Positions 29,477 to 37,898 of a stretch of DNA of 64,000 nucleotides are shown here, piece by piece. The stretch's first letter is position 1. Each line of letters starts with the position of its first letter. The stretch covers positions 62,001 through 126,000 of the forward strand of contig NZ_JAFFPU010000004.1 of assembly GCF_016919175.1 (NCBI RefSeq). Reading direction: 5' to 3'. The translations under genes were made by a program, and so were the position numbers. A model generated the notes under the pieces. The model saw only the letters and a program-made list of their open reading frames with translations, had not been told where the DNA came from and searched no databases. The DNA is from Leptospira ainlahdjerensis. Its GTDB lineage: Bacteria > Spirochaetota > Leptospiria > Leptospirales > Leptospiraceae.

Positions 29477-31515
29477 GGAAGTTCGATGACCATCACTGCA
29501 CCTTTATCCGAATTATAAGCATAAATTTTTCCTTCCATATTGTTTTCGATGATTGATTTGGACATATAAAGTCCGATTCCGGTTCCCTTTCCTTGATCTT
29601 TGGTTGTAAAATAAGGTTGAAAAAGTTTTTCTAATACGGAAGTTTCAATCCCTCCTCCGTTGTCGCGTATGATCACCAATTTTTTATCTCCTTCTTTTCG
29701 GATATCGACGTGAATCTCCGGTTCTTCCGGACGAGATTCCATAAGCGCGTCCCTCGAATTTGCGATTATATTTAAAATCACCTGCGAGAACTCATTCGGA
29801 AAACCGAATACTTCATAGTCTTCATCAGGGTTAAAATAAATACTAATGTTGTGACTTTTTAAACTTTCGGAAACCAAGGAGAATGATTTTTGTATCACCG
29901 TCTTCAGTGAGAATTTTTCCTTTGTCTTATTGGGACGAAAATAATTCCTAAAATCGTCGATGGTTCCGGACATCTGCTCGACAAGATTCATGATCTTCTT
30001 TGTGGAATCTTCGATGTATTCTTCGTCGAGCTCGCCTTCCGAATACGCGTAAGAAAAATCCTGCACGCAAAGCGCGATCGCGTTTAGAGGTTGTCTCCAC
30101 TGATGAGCGATATTCCCTATCATTTCGCCCATATCGGCCAGTCTAGAGCGCACTATCATCGCCTTTTCCTGTTCTCTTCGTTTTTGGATCTCGGATTCCA
30201 CCCGAGCTTCCAAACCTCGATTCAATTCTTCCAGAGCGCTCGTTTTTTCCATGAGATCGTTCTCCGATTTTTTTCGCGAAGTAGAATCTCGAATGACGCC
30301 TACGAAGTATTGATTCTGGTTTTGTGAGAATTCCGAAACTGCAAGTTCCACCGGAAATTTCGTGCCGTCTTTTTTGAGCGCCACAACTTCTCTTCCGATT
30401 CCAATGATTTTTTTTTCCCGGGTTTCCACGTATCTTCTTAGATAATCGTCGTGCTCGGAATGATAGGGTTCGGGCATCAGAAATTTTATATTCTTACCCA
30501 CAACTTCGGTAAAACCGTAACCGAACATTTTTTCCGCCGCGGTGTTGAACATCATAATGGTCCCTTTAGGAGTGATCATAATGATCGCATCTACGACGGT
30601 TTCAAAAATGGCTTGGAATCTTTCGTCGCTTTCGCGTAACGCGTTAACTGCTAAAAATCTCTGTTCGCTTTCCCTGATATTTTTTAGACCTAGCGCCAAA
30701 TCTTTCGTGATTTCGGAATAGATCCCGGCCTCGTCTTCCAGAAAATAATGTTTTTCCCTGGAAAAGATACAAAGTACGGAAACTAATTCCTTCAACAAGA
30801 AAATCGGAAAAATGCCCATCGATTGATAGCCGAATTGAACGCAGGTTTCTTTCCAATGACCGAAATCTTCTGCATTATGAATGTCTTCTACGATCAGAGG
30901 TTTTCCCGTTGTGATCGCCTTGAGCCCCGGCCCCAAATCCATACCTTCGGTTTCCGTCTTAAAAATAAACGGATTCTCTCCAGCATAAGCAACTTGGAAT
31001 ATTAGATTTTTTCTAGATTCCACTGTTCCAAAACATACAAATCCTAAATTCTCTTCAGCTTTGAGAATTTTACAAACCCCGGTGTAGAGTTCTTGAACCG
31101 ATTTGGATCGAAGAATCCACTGAGTGATTTCGTTTCGAATGAGGTAGGAACGGTTGACCGCGATCGTTCTTTTTCCTCGAGCTTTTTTGGTTTTAGTCAC
31201 CTCGGGAAGGATCACTCCTTCGATTTCGAGAACTTCCTCGTCTTTAAGGATCTTTCGAAAAAAAACGGATCTTCTTTTGGTAAAACCAGCCTCGGTCGTA
31301 AACTCGATCGGAAGAATGATTTTGTCCTCGAAGGCATTCTTTGCGAATTCCGAGATGGCCTCCGATGCGGACTTAGAGATCACTTTCGCTGGATCCCGGA
31401 TCGACTCCAGTTCCAAAAACGTTTGAAACTCTGGATTGGAGGAAAGATAAATTCCGAGTTTATCGGAGTGGAAGATCGGAGGTTTTATTTCCTGAGATCC
31501 GAATTGAGAATTCAT
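29473..31515 (-). CDS. GAF-PAS sensor histidine kinase, 680 aa
   Basis: Soluble sensor kinase: no membrane segment. After an N-terminal region of about 130 residues comes a GAF domain (LEDIHNAEDFGHWKETCVQ, about 150-280), then a PAS domain (ETVVDAIIMITPKGTIMMFNTAAEKMFGY, with PAC-type KKDGTKFPVELAVSEF), a coiled coil and the HisKA box MIGNIAHQWRQPLNAI (His about 475). The ATPase part has the N box QVILNIIANSRDAL, IRDNGGGIE and GTGIGLYMSK. AAAGGAGG lies 10 nt upstream of the ATG. It is the first gene of the signalling block down to 27233. Confidence 0.92.
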   Translation of the reverse strand: MNSQFGSQEIKPPIFHSDKLGIYLSSNPEFQTFLELESIRDPAKVISKSASEAISEFAKNAFEDKIILPIEFTTEAGFTKRRSVFFRKILKDEEVLEIEGVILPEVTKTKKARGKRTIAVNRSYLIRNEITQWILRSKSVQELYTGVCKILKAEENLGFVCFGTVESRKNLIFQVAYAGENPFIFKTETEGMDLGPGLKAITTGKPLIVEDIHNAEDFGHWKETCVQFGYQSMGIFPIFLLKELVSVLCIFSREKHYFLEDEAGIYSEITKDLALGLKNIRESEQRFLAVNALRESDERFQAIFETVVDAIIMITPKGTIMMFNTAAEKMFGYGFTEVVGKNIKFLMPEPYHSEHDDYLRRYVETREKKIIGIGREVVALKKDGTKFPVELAVSEFSQNQNQYFVGVIRDSTSRKKSENDLMEKTSALEELNRGLEARVESEIQKRREQEKAMIVRSRLADMGEMIGNIAHQWRQPLNAIALCVQDFSYAYSEGELDEEYIEDSTKKIMNLVEQMSGTIDDFRNYFRPNKTKEKFSLKTVIQKSFSLVSESLKSHNISIYFNPDEDYEVFGFPNEFSQVILNIIANSRDALMESRPEEPEIHVDIRKEGDKKLVIIRDNGGGIETSVLEKLFQPYFTTKDQGKGTGIGLYMSKSIIENNMEGKIYAYNSDKGAVMVIELP

Positions 31516-31837
31516 GAAATAGGGTCCTCCTTTGATACTTAAGGGATATAAAATCGATCAAAGTTTTTACTTTTTGAAATCTTTTTTTAGGCGATTTCGT
31601 GTTATTTTGAGCGAATTGTAAAAAAATTATTTTTGCCAGAGCGCGACAACGGCCTCCTTCAAACTGAGACGCCCCAATCTCGGAAACATTCCGTAAAAGA
31701 TGGGAGCCATTCACATTTTTCTCCCAAATCAGTAGAGATTGATCATCTGACGGGATTTATTTTTTTTAAAACCACTCTCAATTTTTTTCTTTACGAAAAA
31801 AGCCAATTCATAATTGTACTGACCGTTCGGTACAATT
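31516..31837. other. Divergent promoter region, kinase versus GMC operon
   Basis: 322 bp with the kinase leader (31516-31545) at the left and the TetR-type operator at the right. A small frame on the minus strand (residues NVSEIGASQFEGGRCRALAKII, 31600-31714) looks like a remnant of a dispersed element common in Leptospira, from memory only; it is not called as a gene. No clear promoter hexamers. Confidence 0.4.
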
Positions 31838-31844
31838 ATGAATT
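31805..31844. promoter_or_regulatory. 40-bp palindromic operator overlapping the start of the 31838 gene
   Basis: AATTCATAATTGTAC (31805-31819) and GTACAATTATGAATT (31830-31844) are a perfect 15-bp inverted repeat around a 10-bp core. Inside, ACCG-TT-CGGT (31822-31831) is a TetR-type half-site pair. The ATG of the first gene (31838) is part of the right arm, so a bound protein would block ribosome or polymerase access. The likely binder is the TetR-family protein encoded at 33957. Confidence 0.75.
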
Positions 31845-32392
31845 CAATAAAACTCACCCGAAAAAAGTTTATTCTCACCGCAATTTTAAGCGCACTTCTT
31901 CTTGGATCCGTCGGTTTCGTTTTGAGATCGGCTCAAAAAGTGAAACGATTGTTTTTCAGCCGCTTCACGGAGGAAACGTTGTCTTGGTTTGCAAAAACGA
32001 TTCTTCCGGAGGAAGAAGGTTTTCCGGATCTAGAAAAAGCCGAAGTAGTCTCTCGTTTAGATGAAGAACTCTTTTTCGTGGATTCTTCCATCAGCGGAGA
32101 TTTTGATACCGCGATTTGGATTTTAGAATTTCTTCCGTTACGATTCGGGTATTGGAGTCGTTTTTCCAAATTGAAACGGGAAGATGCGAAAGAATTTCTA
32201 AACCTCGCCTTACGATCCGAAACGGAACTCATTCGCAACATCGTATCCAATATTCGTATGGTTGTGATGCTCGTTTACTACGGGCATAAGAGCACTTGGA
32301 ATCAAATCGGCTATGACGGGCCTTTCGGAAATTTCCCCGAAAAACTCAGCGAATCCAGAATTTACTATCAATCAAAGGTTCGTAAGAACTAG
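31838..32392 (+). CDS. Membrane-anchored small protein of GMC operon, 184 aa
   Basis: N-terminal membrane segment (KFILTAILSALLLGSVGFVL) preceded by TRKK, perhaps a Tat-like or Sec anchor. The rest is helical and soluble (TLSWFAKTILPEEEGFPDLEKAEVVSRLDEELFF), with YGHKSTWNQIGYDGPFG near the end. The layout and that C-terminal motif resemble small subunits of membrane GMC dehydrogenases (gluconate 2-dehydrogenase subunit 3 type), but this is an inference from context. No ribosome site is visible, because the ATG is inside the operator. GMC gene follows after 9 bp. Confidence 0.65.
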   Translation: MNSIKLTRKKFILTAILSALLLGSVGFVLRSAQKVKRLFFSRFTEETLSWFAKTILPEEEGFPDLEKAEVVSRLDEELFFVDSSISGDFDTAIWILEFLPLRFGYWSRFSKLKREDAKEFLNLALRSETELIRNIVSNIRMVVMLVYYGHKSTWNQIGYDGPFGNFPEKLSESRIYYQSKVRKN

Positions 32393-32401
32393 GGAGCATT
32401 T

Positions 32402-33964
32402 ATGTCCGGAAAAATTTTCGAATGGAAACACATCGATAAAAATCAAACCGTAAAAGCGGATGTTTGTATCATCGGAACCGGCTGTGGAGGCTCCACTCTA
32501 GCGCTCAGTCTTGCACAGGAGGGAAAAAAAGTTGTGATGCTCGAACAAGGCGGTTACTATCACACCGGAACCTTTGACAACAACGAGCTCAATATGGCCG
32601 CGAAGGTTTCTGCGGAAAGAAATCTTGCAACAACAAAAGACGGAACCATCAACATCGTTTATGGAAACAACGTAGGAGGAGCGTCCGTTCACTACTGGGC
32701 TGACAGTTATAGAACTCCCGATGAGAAGCTACAACTCTGGTCTCAAAAATATGGAGTAGAAGGTCATACTAAAGAAGACCTCGCTCCTCTTTGGCCGATC
32801 TTAGAAAGAAGGCTACACGTTCATCCCGCAGAGGACGAATTCTTCAATCGTATGAATGAACTCGTTCGGAGCGCTTCTCAATCCTTAGGTTGGGAAGGAA
32901 GAAGAATTCCCCAAGCAAGAAACAACTGTCAAAAATCGGGTCATTGTATGCAGGGTTGTGCGTTCGGTGCAAAACAAAGTCAACTCGTAACACACATTCC
33001 CCTGGCGCTTTCCGCAGGAGCCGATATCTACGCGGATTGCAGAGCGACCGAATTGGTAATGGATGGAGACCGTATCTCTTCCATCCAAGCGAACATGATC
33101 GATCGAAGAACTCTCAAAGAAAACGGAATTCAAATCAAAGTGGAGGCGAAGGTTTTCGTCGTCGCTGCGGGTGGATTCGGAAGTTCCACATTCTTACTCA
33201 GAAACGGATGGAAGAAAAAACTTCCGGCCCTCGGAGAATTTGTCTCGATCAATCCGACTCTTTTTGTTCACGCACTCTACGATGAGGATATCATTCAGTG
33301 GAGAAATATTCCCGCAGCATACGGAGTGGAAGAATTTAGATTGGCTCGTTACGATGAAAATGGAAACTATCTTGAAGGTGGATATATGTTGATGCCGAAT
33401 CAGATTCAACCTGGCGCGATCGCGGCGACGATTTCCGGTTTCGGAGAACAACATACGCGTTATATGAAAAATTTGCCTAAACTCGGCGGGACGATCGCTT
33501 GGCTGGACGATATAGAAACGGAACTGGGAAATATCACCGTGAATGGAAATCGAAGAAACGTAAATTATTCCTTCGGTCCGATCACCAAAAAAGCAATGAG
33601 AGACACTTACAAAAAACAAGTTCTTCTCAATCTGGAAGCCGGCGCCCTGGAAGTGATGATCCCGGATTCTACTTCCTTGATTCTTAGATCCAAATCGGAG
33701 CTGAATAAAATCGACGAACTTCCACTCAATCCCGTAACCGCGCTTATGGCGGCTCCCCATCCGGGCGGGGGTTGTAGAATGGGCTTAGATCCGAAAACTT
33801 CCGTTGTCGACAGTTCGCACAGGGTTCACGGGATCAAAAATCTTTACGTTAGTGATTCTTCCGTGTTTCCTACTTCCTCTTCGGTGGATCCCAGTTTTAC
33901 AATCATGGCCTTTAGTATGATCGCAGGCCGGAAAATATTAGAATCTTGGAATCAACATGGCTAA
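32402..33964 (+). CDS. GMC-family FAD oxidoreductase, 520 aa
   Basis: FAD-dependent dehydrogenase. The dinucleotide-binding motif ADVCIIGTGCGGSTLALSLAQEGKKVVMLEQGG is at the N-terminus, then NNVGGASVHYWADSYRTP, a Cys-bearing segment NNCQKSGHCMQGCAFGAKQSQLVTHI, VVAAGGFGSSTFLLRNG and the C-terminal active-site part APHPGGGCRMGLDPKTSVVD ... GIKNLYVSDSSVFPTSSSVDPSFTIMAF. The CxxGCxxGAK region is characteristic of the glucose/choline dehydrogenase and cholesterol oxidase relatives. The likely substrate is an alcohol or sterol-like compound, not determined. AGGGAG precedes the ATG. It overlaps the TetR gene by 8 bp. Confidence 0.88.
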   Translation: MSGKIFEWKHIDKNQTVKADVCIIGTGCGGSTLALSLAQEGKKVVMLEQGGYYHTGTFDNNELNMAAKVSAERNLATTKDGTINIVYGNNVGGASVHYWADSYRTPDEKLQLWSQKYGVEGHTKEDLAPLWPILERRLHVHPAEDEFFNRMNELVRSASQSLGWEGRRIPQARNNCQKSGHCMQGCAFGAKQSQLVTHIPLALSAGADIYADCRATELVMDGDRISSIQANMIDRRTLKENGIQIKVEAKVFVVAAGGFGSSTFLLRNGWKKKLPALGEFVSINPTLFVHALYDEDIIQWRNIPAAYGVEEFRLARYDENGNYLEGGYMLMPNQIQPGAIAATISGFGEQHTRYMKNLPKLGGTIAWLDDIETELGNITVNGNRRNVNYSFGPITKKAMRDTYKKQVLLNLEAGALEVMIPDSTSLILRSKSELNKIDELPLNPVTALMAAPHPGGGCRMGLDPKTSVVDSSHRVHGIKNLYVSDSSVFPTSSSVDPSFTIMAFSMIAGRKILESWNQHG

Positions 33965-34580
33965 TTCGGGAAATACGACCAGAGGCAAGATCACAAAGGA
34001 AAAGCTTCTATCGGACTTCAGACATCTTGTAACCATTCACGGAATTATGAATACGAGTTTGGATCGCCTTTCCGAATATTCGCAAACCGCAAAGAGCAGC
34101 ATCCTTTGGCATTTCGGATCAAAAGAAGGACTTGTGATCGAACTCGTAGACTCTCTCTTTTTCGAAGTGGAAGAATCCGTCAGGGAAGGTCTTGCAAACG
34201 GTGCGGATCCGTTTTCTTGTCTTTTCGATAAGTTCACCGAGTTCTTTTTAGAAACTCCGGAAGCGAATGGAGTTTTTTTTACTCTCATCTTAAACGAGCC
34301 CGCGGACTCCAAGGTTCGAAAAAGAGTTTTTGATATGTATCGAAGCTTTCGAAAAAAATTGTCCGATCATTTGAACTTGGGAAAGCCGAATTCAAAACCT
34401 TCGATTCTAAAAGCTTCTCTGCTCATCGCTCTTTTCGACGGTTTGTATCTGCAGTGGCATTTGGATCCTCTGGAAGTCCCCCTCAAAGAAACCCTTTTTC
34501 TCGCGCAGGAAATGCTTGCGAAATTCTACGGAATCAAAAGGTCCAAAGAAATAAAACCGACAAAGCCTAAGAAAAAATAA
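33957..34580 (+). CDS. TetR-family repressor, 207 aa
   Basis: N-terminal HTH: GKITKEKLLSDFRHLVTIHGIMNTSLDRLSEYSQTAKSSILWHFGSKEGLVIELVDSLFFEVEE, with YSQTAKSSILWHFGSKEGL as the recognition helix. C-terminal ligand domain with no clear assignment (FTLILNEPADSKVRKRVFDM). Overlapping the GMC gene by 8 bp, it is probably the operon's own repressor acting at 31805-31844. Ends with a lysine-rich tail (KEIKPTKPKKK). Confidence 0.88.
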   Translation: MANSGNTTRGKITKEKLLSDFRHLVTIHGIMNTSLDRLSEYSQTAKSSILWHFGSKEGLVIELVDSLFFEVEESVREGLANGADPFSCLFDKFTEFFLETPEANGVFFTLILNEPADSKVRKRVFDMYRSFRKKLSDHLNLGKPNSKPSILKASLLIALFDGLYLQWHLDPLEVPLKETLFLAQEMLAKFYGIKRSKEIKPTKPKKK

Positions 34581-35893
34581 AATTAAAATATATATTTGTA
34601 TTTTATAATATTCATAAATACGAAAGCGCCGAGATTTATCATTCATAACCTGGAAACCGATCCAAAACATCTTCCATTCTTTGTAAATCGCCTTTTTTAA
34701 TCTAAGATATTTTCGGACCTCGATACTTCTTTCCCAAGATCTCAAAGTCGCCGGCTAGAATCCGCTCCTATTTACAAATTATGAAATCTCACAAAGACCC
34801 AATCTCAACTCCGACAAAATTCTACCTTGATAATTTTGGAAATTTTCCCTCTTTCACGGATTCTTAATTAGGAGCGACGAAAGGTTTTCATAGATAAAAT
34901 TTTTCAAGTTTCTGTAGGAATTCCACTTGAGAGACTTTGTTCTTTCAAAAACTAGATTTTTGTGATAGGAAAGAATTCTCAGTTTTTTTCCTCTAACCCG
35001 AAGCCGCAATAACCTTACTCACAAGTTGAAGTTGAGAGGGGTGCATAAGATTTGTCCTTCACGATTGGGGTTTGTCAGAGTTCCTACGCGAGAATTTGTG
35101 TTTGAAAAATTAGAATTTTCTGATAGAGGAAAGTCTCCGGAGTTTTTCCCGCCACCGCTCCCCTCCACCCGAATTTGGGTGGGGCGCGCGACTTTCACGG
35201 GAGAATTGTCGTTCTTACGACAGGATTCCCTAAAGACTCAGTCTTTAGGGTTCAAAGAATTCAAAATTCCAGTAACAACTCTGAGAAGATTCTTTCCTAA
35301 GATTTCTGAAAGCCGGCTTTCTGAAATGAACTTCTGGTCCGCAAAATAGTGAATTGGAGACCTGGAGTCGCCGCGCACTTAAGAAAGTGATCAAACACAT
35401 ACAAAGATCCTAAAAAGTAAAATCATATAAATCCGTATTCATAAGAGAGCGTTTTTCTTCTCTTTTCCCAGAAAAGGCGAACTGCAAATTCTCCACTCGG
35501 ACAAAATGGATTTTTTCTTTGGTAGCGGAGAATGAAAAAATTAAATTTCCTCTGCCAAATATGAAGGGAGAATTCCTAAAAATTTCTCTAGAAAGATTTC
35601 ATTGGTTATGAAACGAGTTTCATTTATTCAAGGAATACAAGGAGCTAAACTTTCAAAAAACAATCTCAAATGATCGACTAATTCCAGAGACATCCGAAAA
35701 GCAAGGCGCCGCATCTTTTGATTCGGATTCAACCCCGGATGATTTCGAATCACTAAAAAGAATCATTATATTCTAAAAATACACATAATTCTTATTTTAT
35801 TCCTCATTTGAAACACTTAATTCTTATTCTATGAAAAGTTATTGAAATATATCCGTGAGTTTTTCAAACATTGCAAAACCTTGAGAGGGGATC
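34581..35893. other. Large intergenic gap with repeats and a conserved leader
   Basis: About 1.3 kb without a convincing gene. It contains a degenerate repeat copy (34905-35001), a full copy (35011-35222), a perfect hairpin (CCCTAAAGAC / GTCTTTAGGG at 35228-35250 with a 3-nt loop) and AT-rich sequence to 35790. The last 97 bp (from TTTTATTCCTCATTTGAAAC at about 35797) is similar to the leader of the second protease at about 37799-37898, so it belongs to the duplicated unit. Confidence 0.55.
35011..35222 (+). repeat. Dispersed Leptospira intergenic repeat, copy 3
   Basis: AACCTTACTCACAAGTTGA, GTCAGAGTTCCTACGCGAG, AATTAGAATTTTCTGATAGAGG, the GC-rich hairpin CCGCCACCGCTCCCCTCCACC / GGGTGGGGCGCGCG, then TTTCACGGGAGAATTGTC. 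A shorter, decayed copy lies just upstream at 34905-35001 (TCTGTAGGAATTCC ... TTTTTGTGATAGG). Confidence 0.75.
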
Positions 35894-37576
35894 ATGATAA
35901 AAATAAAAATTTTCTGTTTAGCCGTGTTCACGTTCGGCCTCCTATATTGTTCCAACGCTGAAAACTTAAACGAGCAAAAAAGCTTTGTGCCCAATCTATT
36001 ATCGATTTTGCAGATCGAACAACCCGAGTTCCTGGCAAGTAAATTCTCCGCCTCCTCCATCAAAAACCCGAAAGTTCTGGGTTTAGATCTTCCTAACCGT
36101 ATCCAGGGAAAATACATCGTAGTTTTTGACGAAGCTCTTCCAAACAACGATTCCTTTGCAAAATCCACTTCGATTGCAAACGAATGGAAAGAGAACTATC
36201 AAATCGAAGTCGAACACGTATTCCAACACGTTTTGAATGGGATGTCGATCCAAGCGACCGACGAACAAGTAGAACGGCTCGCAAAGGACGAGCGAGTTCA
36301 ATATATCGAGGCGGAGCAGTCAAACAAACTGCACGAGGACTATCATCCGTTGATCAGTGCGGATCCACAGGGTTGGGCGTTAGACGCAATCGATCAAAGA
36401 ACACATGCTACTTTAAACAATCAGTACCACTATAAAAACAATGCAAGCCAGGTTCACGTTTATGTAATGGATACCGGAATTAAGGCTTCAATCTCTCGCT
36501 TCGGTGGAAGAGTTTCAGGTGGAGTATCTTTTATCAGCGACGGAAGAGGAACTGACGATTGTAACGGTCACGGAACGGGAGTCGCTTCGGTTATCGGCGG
36601 AAACCCACCTTCCGCAGGAGCGGAAACCGTGGGGACCACTCTGCCATTACTACATCCGATTCGAATCCTTCCTTGTAGCGGAACTTCGATTTCAGACAGC
36701 ACAACCATACAAGGATTGGATTGGGTTTTTGCGAATCACGTAAAACCTGCGATTGTCAATATGAGCTTTGGCGGTCCGCATACAAATGGAAAAAAAACGG
36801 CTCTTACAAACCTGATTAACGCCGGGGTAATCGCCGTTGGCGGTCCAGGAAATGACGGGATTGACGGTTATGGAAATAGCTTTTGTTCGAACACTTTTCC
36901 AGTGGACGTTCCTACGATCATCAGCGTTTCCTCCGTAAACATCAATATCGATCGATATCCTCAAGCGAGCGTCGGAGATTGTGTCAGTCTCTTTGCCCCG
37001 GGACACAATGTGGATGCGGCAAACTTAACCGGCGGGACCTATCCACAAACAGGCACATCCTATGCGATTCCGTTTGTATCCGGGACTGCAGCCATGTTCC
37101 TTGCGGAAAATCCTCAAGCGACTCCCGCTCAAACAAAAAAAAGAATCGTAGATACTGCGACCCGATTTGTGGTCGGGGGTGTTCCCACTCTTCACCATTC
37201 CAACCGATTCCTTTATTCCTTGTTAGACGCTCCAGAAGGTTTGATAAATTACGGAACCTATATGCCTCTCAGCATCTCGGTCATCAACGAACAGTGTAGA
37301 GGGGCAAACACTGTGGAATGGACAAGACCTTTGTCCGGTGGAACAAGTTTTAACTACGAAGTCGCCACCTCTCCATACAAAGATTTCAACGCAAACGTTA
37401 CCATTCACGGAAACTACACAAGCTCCTCTTCAAAAGTGTCTATTCCAGTTTCGGTTACAATCGGACAACAGAAATACATAAGGGTTCGAGCACGCCAACA
37501 GGTTATGCCATACGCCACTTGGAGTCATCCTATCTATTCGGAAACCCCGGCTACTTATTTCAACGGTTGTTTGTAA
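35894..37576 (+). CDS. Subtilisin-like serine protease (S8), copy A, 560 aa
   Basis: Secreted subtilase with N-terminal signal (MIKIKIFCLAVFTFGLLYCSNAEN), an I9-type propeptide (QGKYIVVFDEALPNN ... MSIQATDEQVERLAKDERVQYIEAEQ, about 75-140) and a proteinase-K-like catalytic domain. The triad is Asp in YVMDTGIKAS, His in CNGHGTGVAS and Ser in GTSYAIPFVSGTAAMF; the oxyanion Asn is in GGPGNDG. A beta-rich C-terminal part (SISVINEQCRGANTVEW to the end) looks adhesin- or Fn3-like. The lipobox position reads LLYC, poor compared with LLSC of copy B. AGAGGGG precedes the ATG. Confidence 0.9.
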   Translation: MIKIKIFCLAVFTFGLLYCSNAENLNEQKSFVPNLLSILQIEQPEFLASKFSASSIKNPKVLGLDLPNRIQGKYIVVFDEALPNNDSFAKSTSIANEWKENYQIEVEHVFQHVLNGMSIQATDEQVERLAKDERVQYIEAEQSNKLHEDYHPLISADPQGWALDAIDQRTHATLNNQYHYKNNASQVHVYVMDTGIKASISRFGGRVSGGVSFISDGRGTDDCNGHGTGVASVIGGNPPSAGAETVGTTLPLLHPIRILPCSGTSISDSTTIQGLDWVFANHVKPAIVNMSFGGPHTNGKKTALTNLINAGVIAVGGPGNDGIDGYGNSFCSNTFPVDVPTIISVSSVNINIDRYPQASVGDCVSLFAPGHNVDAANLTGGTYPQTGTSYAIPFVSGTAAMFLAENPQATPAQTKKRIVDTATRFVVGGVPTLHHSNRFLYSLLDAPEGLINYGTYMPLSISVINEQCRGANTVEWTRPLSGGTSFNYEVATSPYKDFNANVTIHGNYTSSSSKVSIPVSVTIGQQKYIRVRARQQVMPYATWSHPIYSETPATYFNGCL

Positions 37577-37898
37577 GAATCATCAGTAAAAAGAAATAAA
37601 TTACATTCAGCTATTTCAGAAGAATATGATTTTAAACTAAAACAAAGAGTGCGATCGCACTCTTTGGTTAAGTTTAAAGTTTAAAAATAAAATAGAGAAT
37701 TCGCACGTTTTTTAAATTCAAAATAAAAATGCGAACAAAACAAAGCGAAGATACGCTCGATTGAGGATCTTTTTTTTTTAAAAAGAATCGGTTAAGCGTT
37801 TTATTCCTCATTTGAAACGTTAAATTCTTGTTATCCGAAAAGTCATTGAAATGTATCAAAGACTTTTCTAATCGTTGCAAAAAACTTTGAGAGGGATT
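37577..37898. other. Gap between the two proteases, including copy B leader
   Basis: 322 bp. Begins with a downstream tail shared with copy B (to about 37666) that includes the hairpin listed separately; then AT-rich sequence; then the copy B leader from about 37799. No gene is seen in it. Confidence 0.5.
37643..37666 (+). terminator. Palindromic terminator-like hairpin after protease copy A
   Basis: CAAAGAGTGCGATCGCACTCTTTG is a perfect 24-bp palindrome, extended outward by pairing of TTTAAACT with AGTTTAAA. Unlike the copy B version it is followed by GGTTAAG, not a T run, so it may end transcription weakly. Confidence 0.55.

Noticed and set aside
31600..31714. Minus-strand small frame with GASQFEGGRCRALA
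   Set aside because: Resembles common leptospiral dispersed-element peptides, but it is short, has no start context and overlaps the kinase leader; not called as a gene.
35026..35349. 107-residue + frame in the gap before the proteases
   Set aside because: It lies across the dispersed repeat (hairpin and GC-rich part included); the peptide has no family signal.
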